NCBI GenBank assembly: GCA_021229015.1
Contig: CM037785.1
Location: 38,498,766 to 38,562,765 of the forward strand
Length of the DNA stretch: 64,000 nucleotides
Source: Solen grandis
Taxonomy: Eukaryota > Mollusca > Bivalvia > Adapedonta > Solenidae
Direction: 5' to 3'
Below are positions 35,647 to 44,799 of this stretch, piece by piece. Under the pieces are notes generated by a model that was given only the letters and a program-made list of their open reading frames with translations, was not told the origin of the DNA and searched no databases. The first letter of the stretch is position 1. The number at the start of each line of letters is the position of its first letter. Both the position numbers and the translations under genes were made by a program.

Positions 35647-38600
35647 GAAAAGCAAACACCTAGCATAGAGCAACCCGCATACCTACAGCAACAATGACAG
35701 TATAAGCTACATTCCATGCGATGGAGATACGGTCCGAGAAGTCTGTGGCCACCCATTTGCTCTCGAAAACGCGCACGAGAGCAACCTCGTTCCAGACATA
35801 GCCGAGGTCGACTACTTGGCCGGAAACTTGAGACGCACCCACCTACGCCCCCTAGAGGGACTTCCGACGTTTGTCGACGATGTGTACGTGTTTGGGTACA
35901 TGCGACGCGAAGACTGCGTATCTTGAGCCGGTCGCCTCTACTGCACAATCGGAGAAGACGGCACCGCAAAATACATCGTCGCTAGGATTTCTACCGCCGT
36001 GCGCGAGAGCATGGGGAAGGACCCAAATGGAAAATCGATAGGCCACATACAGGCGAACATAGTCAACACGCTTGCGACCCGAAAAAACGTCGAAGGCAGC
36101 GCTATCTTGGAGACGATCGCCAGTTTCGAGTCCGACACCAGGAAAAAAGCGCTGGCGAATTGGCGAGAGCTGTACCCGAAGACCGAACCTGCCGGAGTCT
36201 TTGTGACAAAGGTGGACGTTTCCAAGATCCCTATGGGCGAGCCGCAAGCATCTTTGCCGGCCTTCGAACGCCAGCTGTTGGCCCATGGATATGCCCTCTA
36301 CTGCATAGACTACACGCAGGACTTTTCTGGGGTCCTAGACCGAAAAGCTCTTGTGGAATACCTATGCGAGTTCGAAGGGTTCCGCGAGCAAGGCGACCTG
36401 GCCACCGCAATGCGAACGTCCACTGCCACGATCTTGGCGAACACCGACAGCGTAGGAAAGCACGTTTGTACATAGGTGCGAAGCGAATCTGGCTACACGG
36501 TCCGCACAAAGCTGTACAACAAGGTTGTGTCGAACTTCGAGGCTGGCGAGGTCGGAGAGCCTATTGGCGGGCACTTGGCCGACTACGTCGACTGCCCAAA
36601 CGACCACCTGCGGCGCACATTCTTGCATCCAGACGTACAGGCGCGCGGATGCACCCGTATCGAAGTCTCTCTGTATGCCTGCCGAGGACGAGATCTCTCG
36701 GAACACACGGCCAAAGAGGTGGTTTGAGAGGCCCTTGTCTCCCCCTAGAAAAAAGAAGGCTTGTTTGTTGTCCAGCCACACACCAAGCAGTGGGAGAACC
36801 TTTCTACGTGCCTCGACCGGTGTCTTGTCTTGGCCGACTGACCCCAGGGATCGATATTCGTCGCCTGGTATGCGTACACTACGACGGGATGAGTCTCGGG
36901 AGTTCGAGTCCGGCCCACCAAAGCCAACGTAGACAACGACAAAACTTGGGATAGGGCCGTGGAGTATTTGCAGCCAGCAAGAGGCCAACCCAACTACACC
37001 CGAAAGGCCCAAACCCTTCGACCCTTTTGCCACCCTCGGCAACGGTAGAGTGGGTTTGGAGGGCCAAAAAGTGCCATGCGATAGGCGTAGACGTCTCGGC
37101 CTACGAAATACAAGAGGTCCCAGAGGTGACAGAAGGCTGCAAAATCTCTTTGCTATCGAGATGGAACCGCGAAAAGCGCCTCCAAGAAATCCGAGACGCG
37201 GCAAACGCCGAAAAGTGGAAGCGACGTGCCTGGGCTAGAAGAAGAGAAGCGACACTACAAAGAACAACAGAGCCGAAGAACTTGCATGCTTGGCCAAAAT
37301 AACGGAGGCAAAAATGAGGTACGAGGCGTTGTCGCTGGAAACCATGGAGCAGGTCGAGGACGCTTTGGGCGCATATACGACGGACAAGGTTGCAGACATA
37401 GCCGGGCCAGATAGATGGATCGTTCTTGGGTACCGCCAGACACAAACAGCCATCGCGTAGTCTTGGTACGCACGGACGATAGAGCCCTCTATGTCGTGTG
37501 GGCAACGAAGGGACTCGGAAGGGTGCTAGACGAGTGCGCCGACCTGTTCGAGTCGAAAACCGACGGACGGAACAAAAGAACAACACACTGGCTTCCACAA
37601 GTTGGCACTGGTAGTCTCGCTGGGCTCGAAATAGAGATAGAGCAGGGTATTCCAGGCCAGGGGGGACCAGATCTCTTGGAACCCGATACACGTTGTTGCC
37701 GCCCCAGATCCCCAGCAACTGGCCACCCTGCAGGCCTTGGCCAAAAAAGAGCAAGAGTACCAGAAGGTCGTGCAGTATGGTATGCTGCTGGAGGTCCCAG
37801 TCCCGAAAATCCAGGATACAAGAAAGGCGCTCGACATGCCACCAGGCGAATACCTCTGCCGGTGTAACGTTGTAAACTGACCCCATAGAATAATGACCCC
37901 CCGGTCATTAAATTATATAAAATAGTGACCCTTTTCTATAAAATACTGACACCCCTTATAAAATAATGACCCCCACAGAGTTTATCTATAAAATATTGAC
38001 CCCACCTAACCTGTTACTAATATACTCTATATCAATTCAAGTCACTGTCGTGTTTCAATCGCTTATATTTGTTGCTGTTGTTGTTGCTGCTGCTGCGTCC
38101 ACAGATGACACAACAACAGTTTATCTTAGAGCCCGCTAGGAAGTAAGCATGCATTTATTGAAAATAAAAGCTAAAATTGTTTTCATTTGTAATTGTAGGT
38201 TAAAGTTAACTTAAAAATAGAGAGAAACGGTATTTAGGATGGATGATAATTTTGGTTTTGTTCACAAACGGTATATTATCATCAATAATTAGACATCTAA
38301 AATGATTTTGGTCATTGATTTTTCTTGAGACATTGAGATCATCCTTTAGAAAGAAAACGTTTTCAAAAGTAAAAAACATTTGGAAACATATTTTATATGC
38401 TGGTTCGTCATCAATTTTGGGCCTTTATATAACCTATTTTACGGAGAAAATTTATTTATTTGCTTCTCCATGACATTTTATAAACAGTGAAACCTTAAGA
38501 AAAGAAAGAGTCACATAATGATCTATTAGCATTCTGCCGCAATAACAATTTTACTGGTCACTCATTCTTATTGTTTGTTGTGTATATTTGATTTCAGTCG

Positions 38601-38762
38601 TTTAAAACCTTTTTTTTGGCATATCAGCTAAAATATTTGTTGGCAAAGTTACATTTTTCTGGTTTGTTTTCAACTAAAATGGTAACAATTTCATCTGAGT
38701 GACGTAAGATAACCTTTGTTCATTACACGGTAGCATTGTTAAAAAAAAGCTCAATGCGCCTA

Positions 38763-39075
38763 CCGGCCCCGCTGGCCTAGTGGTTAGAGCGTCCGCATCG
38801 GGTGCGCGGGAGGTCGTGGGTTCGATCCCCGGCCGCGACATACCAAAGTCGTAAAAATGGTTGTGTTATAGCTCCCTTGCTTGGCGCTCAGCATATACGG
38901 GAAGTTGCACGACTGGTTGGCCCGGTGTCAGGATAGTGTGACTGGGTGTGGTATCATGCCACATGTCTACGGCGTGATACTTCAGTGTGGCAGCACTATA
39001 TATGTCTCAAGTAGACATCGCCTCAAAATGACTGAAACACTGTCGGTGGGACGTAAACCAAACAAACTCAATGCG
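38763..39075 (+). repeat. tRNA-headed SINE, best copy in the window
   Basis: The head has an A box (TGGCCTAGTGGTTAGAGCG) and B box (GGTTCGATCCC) like a tRNA gene, but its arms do not pair well enough for a functional tRNA. The body contains CTTGGCGCTCAGCATATACG, GGCCCGGTGTCAGGATAGTG and GGTGGGACGTAAACC. Relatives in reverse lie at 7688, 11829 and 12439. It sits inside the nested element, so it is the youngest of three stacked insertions. Confidence 0.85.
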
Positions 39076-39222
39076 CCCAAGAAGTAAGCCAGGCCTTCAC
39101 TATCGATGCCATCTCAAAGGTGAAAATGGGCAGTGTCTATTATGTTTCGTGTAGACTGCATCATTTCCGGAAACAGTTCCTTTGATTTACAGTAGAAATG
39201 CTGCTCATTTAACATCAAAGAA

Positions 39223-39251
39223 ACAAGCAAGCAAGCAAGCAAGCAAGCAAG
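39223..39251. repeat. CAAG microsatellite
   Basis: About seven copies of CAAG, inside the 1,950 bp nested element. The remainder of that element outside the SINE is AT-rich and non-coding. Confidence 0.9.
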
Positions 39252-40137
39252 CTGTATTTTATTGGCTGTATTATTTATACTAAGAAAAGTATATTTTAAA
39301 GAATACAATTATTATTATATCAATATAAGGCATAAATCTGTAAATCGGTTGTGGGGAAGTCCTATGTTTTATGAACTGCGACGCACATGGCAATAAGATG
39401 TTGTTCGAATTTAAGGGCTATAACTCTCGAATAGGTGGAGCAAATTCATTTCTTTCTTTGTGCACAATTAGGAATCGGCAGTAGTAGGCCTAATCCCTGA
39501 AAGTTTAAATCAATTCCGTCCAATAATGAATGAAGAGTGGTCACAAAATACTGTTGCGCATACGCACGTACAGACTGGTGCCATTACCATATTCTCCTCC
39601 GATGCCTATGTAATAAGTATACATTACATGGATATAGATTTGGGATAGGGGGTCGTTATTCTATAGGGGGTCACAATTCTACGTGTGGGTTTTTTTGGTG
39701 GATCATAATATTATGACCCCCGGTCATAATATTATGACCGGGGAGTCACTATTTTATATAATTTAATGACCGGGGGGTCATTATTCTATGGGGGTCAGTT
39801 TACAACGTTACACCGGCGCTATGCTTCGACAACCTTTCGAGGCTCGCCACGCACGATCCTATTCCTGGTTCCAGTTGGGGAGGATGGAGAACCCGCGACA
39901 GATGTAGAAACGCCAACATACGGATACTTTCTCGAGAGAGAGTTGGGCAAGGTCGAGTCGCTGCGAAAGACGCGTTCCCCCCTCCTCTGCAATTTGGGTG
40001 CGGTGTGGACGACGCCACAAAAAAAGGAAAGACCGTCTAGTCTGCCTGGTATCTCCAGGTTCTGCTACGGCCTAGACCACGACCACCCCACTTGGCAAAC
40101 AAAACAACATAGATCCGTGGTGCCCAACTACATATAG

Positions 40138-40527
40138 TTCTCCAAGGTCCCATTCCAGCAATTTTTTCGCCGCTTCTACCCCTATGCTCCCCAAAATTTC
40201 TGTCGAGTCGTTTTTGGCTACAAGATCTTCGAGCAACTTCCAAACTCGAGGACTCCCAGTTTCGAACCCCTTTCGAAGTTTTTGGATTTTTTTTCGAATG
40301 GAAAGCGTGGTGGGTTGCCTCTCCATGTTTGTTGTATAGCATACACGTGTCCTTTTCTCCAATTCCAAAATATTTTTGTTCGATTGCGATACACCCAGTC
40401 GTTTCAATCTGTGCAACCAGTTGTTTGCCATTGTTTGCAACCCTACAATAGACGTTTGCAATAGTTTGCAAATATTCCACACTTTCTTGCAGTACAATTG
40501 GAGGCTGGGAAATTGTATATTGCCATG
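40138..40527 (+). promoter_or_regulatory. spacer between the element's two genes
   Basis: About 390 bases of lower G+C than the flanking genes, with T-rich words and no continuous coding signal. It would be the natural place for a promoter of the downstream gene; no specific motif is claimed. Confidence 0.3.
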
Positions 40528-41212
40528 CCACCTAGACGAGATTTGTCCAAGGAGCAGATCCAAGAAATCCGCTCCCTCCGAAGTCGGCTGTCGGCATACG
40601 AGGCGAAAAATCGTTATGGTATCGGGTCCTCGAGGCTCTACAAGATTTGGCTGGACGATTTGGCAGTTCCTACCACGCAAAATGGTGTGCCCGATCCGAA
40701 AACTGCAGTCGTGCCGTACGGTTCCTGGGCCGCTTCGTACCCGAGGGACCTCTATAGAAAACCTATACGAGAGGTTGGGGCGGCTAGAGGCGGGATCGGA
40801 GCAGACTATGCCGCTACCTAGAGGAACCCCTATCGAAAAACTATACGAGAGGTTGGGTAGACTACAGGAGCGCGCGGAGCAAAATACAGATATGTTGGCA
40901 GAAGTGCTGGCCAAGATGGAGACCGACGACGACGACGACGCCTTTCTCGACGAGCTTCTGGTTGCTGTCGACAAGCAACAAAAAGGGCTGGCTGTCGAAG
41001 ACAAGAAGCAAGAGATAGAGGAGGATAAGAAGATAGTGGAAACAGCCCAGAAGGGGGCCTGCATTTCCATCGCTGCGGTAGTCGTAGTTGTGGCAACCTG
41101 GAAGCAATGCCAGCAGGAAATTCCACAAAAACCTACTCCCGTCCAGAAAACCGTCTATATGCCTCCACCTCCGGTTCCATCGACACGCATAGACCCCAAC
41201 TACATGGAATAG
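40528..41212 (+). pseudogene. second gene of the element: HTH-like, coiled-coil protein, one frameshift
   Basis: The N-terminal block (ATG 40528) reads MPPRRDLSKEQIQEIRSLRS then SAYEAKNRYGIGSSRLYKIW, a helix-turn-helix-like pattern as in DNA-binding N-termini. Around 40735 the coding signal moves to another frame and continues to the stop at 41210-41212. That second block has a duplicated 78 bp unit (about 40736-40805 and 40814-40882) encoding two LYERLGRL coiled-coil repeats, an acidic run ETDDDDDAFLDELL, a lysine/glutamate-rich stretch, a hydrophobic segment ACISIAAVVVVVATW that could be membrane-spanning, and a proline-rich tail. No relative recognised. A partner or regulator of the upstream gene is conceivable. 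Confidence 0.5.
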
Positions 41213-41214
41213 GC

Positions 41215-41414
41215 GCGAAAAAGGAGATTGGCTAGTGTACCTACTTGGCATGGCTGTTCTACAAAAAAGTTGCCCCAATTCGGCTCTCCCCGATGTGCCA
41301 CAAAAAGGTCGTGTTCGGTGCAAAAATTCTGCTCTCCCCGATGCCAACACAAAAAGGTCGTTCGGTGCAAAAAGTTGCCCCAATTTGCGGTTGCTCCGAC
41401 GAAAAATACACTCT
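41215..41414 (+). repeat. subterminal direct repeats
   Basis: GTTGCCCCAATT occurs at about 41270 and 41374, CTCTCCCCGATG twice (41284 and 41333), and CACAAAAAGGTCG twice (41298 and 41348). GTGTACCTACTTGGCATGGC at 41234 repeats a part of the adjacent inverted terminal repeat (41557). Such arrays next to transposon or replicon ends often bind the recombinase or initiator. Confidence 0.65.
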
Positions 41415-41630
41415 AGTATAGGAAAAAAATTTCGACAACCAAAAGACACCCCTCTGGTGCTATCCCCGGTGATGTACCCATGGCTGGCTGGTTGTACCTA
41501 CCCTATCTGGCTTGTTGTACCTACCTGGTTGGTTGGCTGTACCTACATGGCTAGTGTACCTACTTGGCATGGCTGTACTACAAAAATGGTTGTCGAAACC
41601 GCGGTAGCTTCCGCAAAATTTGCGCTATAG
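41415..41630 (-). repeat. right terminal inverted repeat
   Basis: Inverted partner of 35430-35646. Differences include GCTACCGCGG for GCTATCGCGG, CCATGTAGG for CCAGGTAGG and GCACCAG for GCACAAG; overall they look a few per cent diverged, implying some age since insertion. Confidence 0.9.
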
Positions 41631-41639
41631 TAATAACCT

Positions 41640-43180
41640 CATTGTGTGACAATATGGATAAAGAGTTTTCTCATTTTTAGAGGATTGTGTTTACAGAACA
41701 GGTGAGTCCATATGCTGGGCTCGCCAGCGGGGTGGGGCGGGCCCTGGTAGCCTACATTTGCGATAGCTCCGGCATGTGGGTCTGGACTATTAGAAATAAT
41801 GAGGGGCTCCGTTCGTCATAAAGGAGTAGTAATGAAAGGCTGGTCCAGAACAAGCCTTTTTATTACTACTCACCGACCTACCGCAAGCCAGCTGGAAGGC
41901 TTCCTCACCTGAAAATCCCGAAAAATTCCGGGATTCGAACCCACGTGGTGAGGGGCTGAGTGAGTGTTAAAGTTAATTCATTTATGTTCTGCAAAATGCA
42001 GGACTTTTTTTGTAAGAGGAAGGGGTCTCTAGGCTTGTCTAGCTACCGATCCTAAAACTTACCAGGGACCATATTTGTATTATCGAGCTACGTACATTAA
42101 CGCGATATTACACATCGAGCGTGACGTAACTTGACAGGAAAACACCAATAATTCGCAAAATTTCAAAATTGATCCTTTTTTCCAAACTTATTTTTTCTTA
42201 AATATAAGGAAAAAAGATAAAAACATGCATTTAATAAAAAGGTACCAAACCATTTTCATTCATATTTCTTTTATCTATTTTTTTTCCCCAAACCACCCCG
42301 TTAAATCTGCTTATAACTCTCAGCTAGCAGACTATAACAGATTTATGTAAGCCAACAGCTGCCAAGCGTTCAGTGAAGGCGACCATTAGCAATTGCAATT
42401 TGGTACCCTGCTTACACTCTGTAGTATAACAGGGGTGCAACCGCTCACGTTAACGATTACTGGATTCACTGAACAAAGAACAGTTCTTAAAATAATGCAT
42501 GTTTGATGCACTTCTCAACATTCCTATATACGGAAGTCATTTAGTTGTTGTTAAAGCAAAATTCACCCTTGACAATTATCACAATACAGCATGCCCATAT
42601 ATTCCATACAGGTTTATTTACCTACAAAATTGGCCATGTATCCACAAAATTGTAGGGCTCTCTTTATGAAGGGGAACAAAGCTCTGGAAAAACAAACAAT
42701 TGTATCCCCAGATATATGACCACTGTGAGTATGATGTTTCTTGTTCTCGTTTGGATCATCTTAAATCTTACACGCCAATATGTTCTGTTACGAAGAACAC
42801 ACCACTTCATTACAACTTTTGTTTATTGATATTATCTCTTAATGTCCGCCATACACGTGACAGACTTATTTTGAGTTCAATACTGACAACTGAAGGCGTT
42901 ATTTTGGAAATAGTTTGACTGTTGTTGGTTTTGGACGTTTTTTTTTTAATATCATTGACAACTTATAACATTTCAAGGGATGTATTGATGTATTAGGGGG
43001 ATATTTATTCTTAAGGTGAGGATCGGTCTTATGGTGAATTCGATACTCTGGAAAAGTCCAGTAGCACGTACTATCAAAAGAGACTACTAGAGGCAGTAAT
43101 AAACTCATGCCAAGTCAAGACAATTATAATCTGCGCTCGCTTCGAGGCTTTGCCTTTTACATTTTTTTTTTATTTCAAGG
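41640..43180. other. right flank of the element, repeats only
   Basis: Contains an imperfect palindrome (AGTAGTAATGAAAGGCT at 41825 against AGCCTTTTTATTACTACT at 41861), a SINE fragment with reverse B box (GGGATTCGAACCCACG, 41931-41946), and otherwise AT-rich spacer without a convincing gene. Confidence 0.5.
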
Positions 43181-43213
43181 TTGCTCAGGTTTTCTTATTT
43201 ATGTATAAACAAG

Positions 43214-43616
43214 TTAGGTTTGGATATCCTCTCTGTAGTGTTCGGACGTTAGCGAAAAGACTTTTCTGGTGGCGCAAATCTCCGCCCCTTCCGATAGCCA
43301 AAATTTTCGAATATCCACGCAGTTGAATCCGCTCTGCGCGGTTACGTACCAGTTTCCGCCGAGGTGATGTCGACAGAACGTGTCTTCTCCCAATTCCATT
43401 CCCCGACAATGGTATCGAGGACTCAGGTGCGGTAGAAAAGCGTATAATTCGTTACATCTCTGTAACGTTAACACGATCCCGTCTTTGGTCGGAAGTTTTC
43501 CGGCTAACAACTTTCTCACGTGAATGTATGTGGTTCCATTAATCACGCTGTCAAACAGAAACAGTCCTTTTCCGACGTCTTGTAGATAACGAGCTTTATG
43601 ATTTTCATTCAGAACC
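43214..43616 (-). CDS. tandem PC4-like domain protein, one exon
   Basis: On the minus strand a block begins after an acceptor CCCCACAG (first exonic base 43616) and ends at a stop at 43214. It holds two successive units with the look of the PC4/p15 coactivator single-strand-binding fold: first DVGKGLFLFD, TTYIHVRKLL, PTKDGIVLTLQRCNELYAFL, then HHLGGNWYVT, FNCVDIRKFWL, TRKVFSLTSEHY. The first half-domain pattern (glycine strand, I-x-x-R-K, P-x-K-x-G-I-x-L) fits PC4 well; the second is more divergent. PC4 proteins bind single-stranded DNA in transcription and repair. The upstream exon was not located. Codon use is richer in G+C than the surroundings. Confidence 0.45.
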
Positions 43617-43822
43617 CTGTGGGGCGCGTCAGTCAGTTAAATTCTGGTAGACATGATGTTTCTCCTTCGACGACTTAGAGCGGAATGAGGCATTTCGAGG
43701 GTCTAAGCTAGATATAAAAATTATTACTCTCATCTGATTGGTCCGAAGAATTACATCGTTTGCTAATTATAGACGGTGACGCTAGTGTTGCTACGCGTTG
43801 TTGAGAATATGGATATCCTTTG

Positions 43823-44131
43823 CTATACATGTATATCAAAGTGACAGGTTCGCGATTCGTTTTCGCGCTTTTCGCCACCGATCATTTTCAGGAACGCGCA
43901 AGAAGGTGACCACTGCTGATGCTCCCGATATTGATCATCACGCTGTTCCCAAGATAGTTTGCAGCAAAAACAAGTAACCTTGTCGTATTGTCCCGTGTAG
44001 AAAAATCCGTTTCTCGCCAATGCGAACGGCTCTGGTTTTATTTGCTTTGGCCAAAACTTAAACGTTTCCCGTCGGTCGTCGTACAGCTTCATGTCTCTCC
44101 GATTCCAGTCGCTTGCGTCCGACATTTCCAT
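43823..44131 (-). CDS. single BIR-domain protein (inhibitor-of-apoptosis type)
   Basis: The 102-residue frame starts with ATG at 44131 and is almost entirely one BIR domain: RRETFKFWPK, FALARNGFFYTGQYDKVTCF, then the zinc ligands in CFCCKLSWEQ, EHQQWSPSCAFL, i.e. C-x2-C-x16-H-x6-C. BIR domains bind caspases or IAP-binding-motif proteins. No RING, CARD or second BIR follows, so it is shorter than classical IAPs; it may be an exon of a larger gene or an independent mini-IAP. It lies about 200 bases upstream, in the same orientation, of the PC4-like block. The GT of the ATG context (GGTATGG) could also be a splice site. Confidence 0.75.
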   Translation of the reverse strand: MEMSDASDWNRRDMKLYDDRRETFKFWPKQIKPEPFALARNGFFYTGQYDKVTCFCCKLSWEQRDDQYREHQQWSPSCAFLKMIGGEKRENESRTCHFDIHV

Positions 44132-44310
44132 ACCTTCAGATAGCTAGGCGTAAAATGATTTTCCGATCCAATACATCGGTCATTTATAATACTGTACAGT
44201 ATGACATATATTTTCTTAAAGTTACATAGCCTGCAAATCGCATAATAACATAAGAAAATGGTGTTCTGCGTAGAGATCTTTACATCCCAGAGTATGTTCT
44301 ATTCCCTTAC

Positions 44311-44380
44311 CATTTTCCCATAGAAAAATACGCCTGATGACCTCGTTATCGACAACGATACATTTCATCCAAACTTCCAT
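44311..44380 (-). CDS. possible short first exon, unknown family
   Basis: A minus-strand ATG at 44380 opens MEVWMKCIVVDNEVIRRIFL, then WEN, and reaches a strong donor AATG|GTAAGG. The KCIVVDNE-x-R-R/K-x-F pattern resembles RKIVVIDNEMGRKRLF in the frame at 44800-45081, so the two may be related. No function is claimed. Confidence 0.3.
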
Positions 44381-44799
44381 TATGAGCTCTTCGACGTTAA
44401 TTTAACGCCATATTTTTCGAGTAAACGTATTTAAAACGTTTTAAATTGTCCGAAAGTGGACTTTTCGCTTAACCATCGTTTATACACAATTTGGTCTTCA
44501 TCGATGGTATTCTACACGTTTCGTATAACACCATTTTGTACATCTCGTATCCGAGAATGTTTCAAAGATATAAACGTTTTTTTCTACTAGGAAATGGTAT
44601 ATATCGTCGCATACGTGGGCGGGTAAAACGTCCATGTTTCGCGTTTTAGCGCCGAATGACGGTTAACTCGTGACCTTAATAACCACGTGACCTCATTTAA
44701 GGGAGCGGTAGGGGCTGCAGCTCGATGTAATTGTTTCAATCGCGTTTTTGCGGTCAATGACGTAGTTCATCAATTGTCCCGAATAACAATACGATATTA

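Larger units (their letters stand above)
37863..39812. mobile_element. nested 1,950 bp element, TGTAA...TTACA ends, CCGG duplication
   Basis: Ends TGTAACGTTGTAAACTGACC and its inverted copy continue for about 70 bp as near-identical inverted repeats. Both sides carry CCGG (37859-37862 and 39813-39816), a 4 bp target duplication. Subterminal words TATAAAATARTGACCCC repeat four to five times at the left end and appear inverted at the right, with the palindrome GGTCATAATATTATGACC at 39724-39741. TGT...ACA ends with a 4 bp duplication recall the Ginger group, but no transposase is present, so it is non-autonomous. It interrupts the initiator-like gene. Confidence 0.85.
35706..40137 (+). pseudogene. 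decayed replication-initiator-like gene, interrupted
   Basis: From 35706 to about 37046 one frame stays coding-like and is broken only by stops: TGA at 35924, TAG at 36473, TGA at 36725, TAG at 36743, TGA at 36839 and TGA at 36890. Beyond 37047 the signal hops between frames (37027-37302, 37293-37459, 37415-37600, 37700-37862), then resumes after the nested element, 39813-40137. No upstream ATG was settled. Two motifs suggest a Rep_trans-like replication initiator: YCIDYTQDFSG, like the family's hydrophobic D-x-x-x-D strand, and, about 110 residues on, KLYNKVVSNFE followed by TRIEVSLYAC, like the family's Y-D-K and R-x-E strands. The catalytic tyrosine cannot be assigned. This identification is inference from pattern only. 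Confidence 0.4.
35430..41630 (+). mobile_element. 6.2 kb G+C-rich element with 217 bp inverted ends, unclassified
   Basis: The ends CTATAGCGCAAATTTTGCGG (35430) and its inverted copy (ending 41630) extend to repeats of about 217 bp; both ends abut TA, compatible with a TA target duplication. The interior is strikingly richer in G+C than the AT-rich host DNA and has long frames on both strands, as expected from high-G+C coding sequence. It contains two plus-strand genes, both broken, and a 1,950 bp nested insertion, so the original was about 4.25 kb. Polintons have 6 bp duplications and DNA polymerase B; Tc1/mariner elements have TA but a DDE transposase; neither protein is seen. A viral or plasmid-like integrated replicon, or a new transposon type, are both possible. 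Confidence 0.85.

Noticed and set aside
36362..37886. Long minus-strand frames (280 and 261 residues) in the G+C-rich element
   Set aside because: They are mirror frames of high-G+C coding sequence on the plus strand and lack recognisable motifs; composition (arginine, serine, leucine rich) is typical of antisense frames.
38767..38840. Possible tRNA gene
   Set aside because: A and B boxes are good but acceptor and T arms do not pair properly, and the same head is attached to a body repeated elsewhere, so it is a SINE.
39223..39251. CRISPR-like array
   Set aside because: Simple CAAG tandem repeat without spacers; no array of spaced direct repeats was seen anywhere in the window.
40072..41070. 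332-residue minus-strand frame
   Set aside because: It lies antisense to the second gene of the element, crosses gene and spacer alike, and its serine-rich stretch is just the complement of the acidic GAC/GAG tract.
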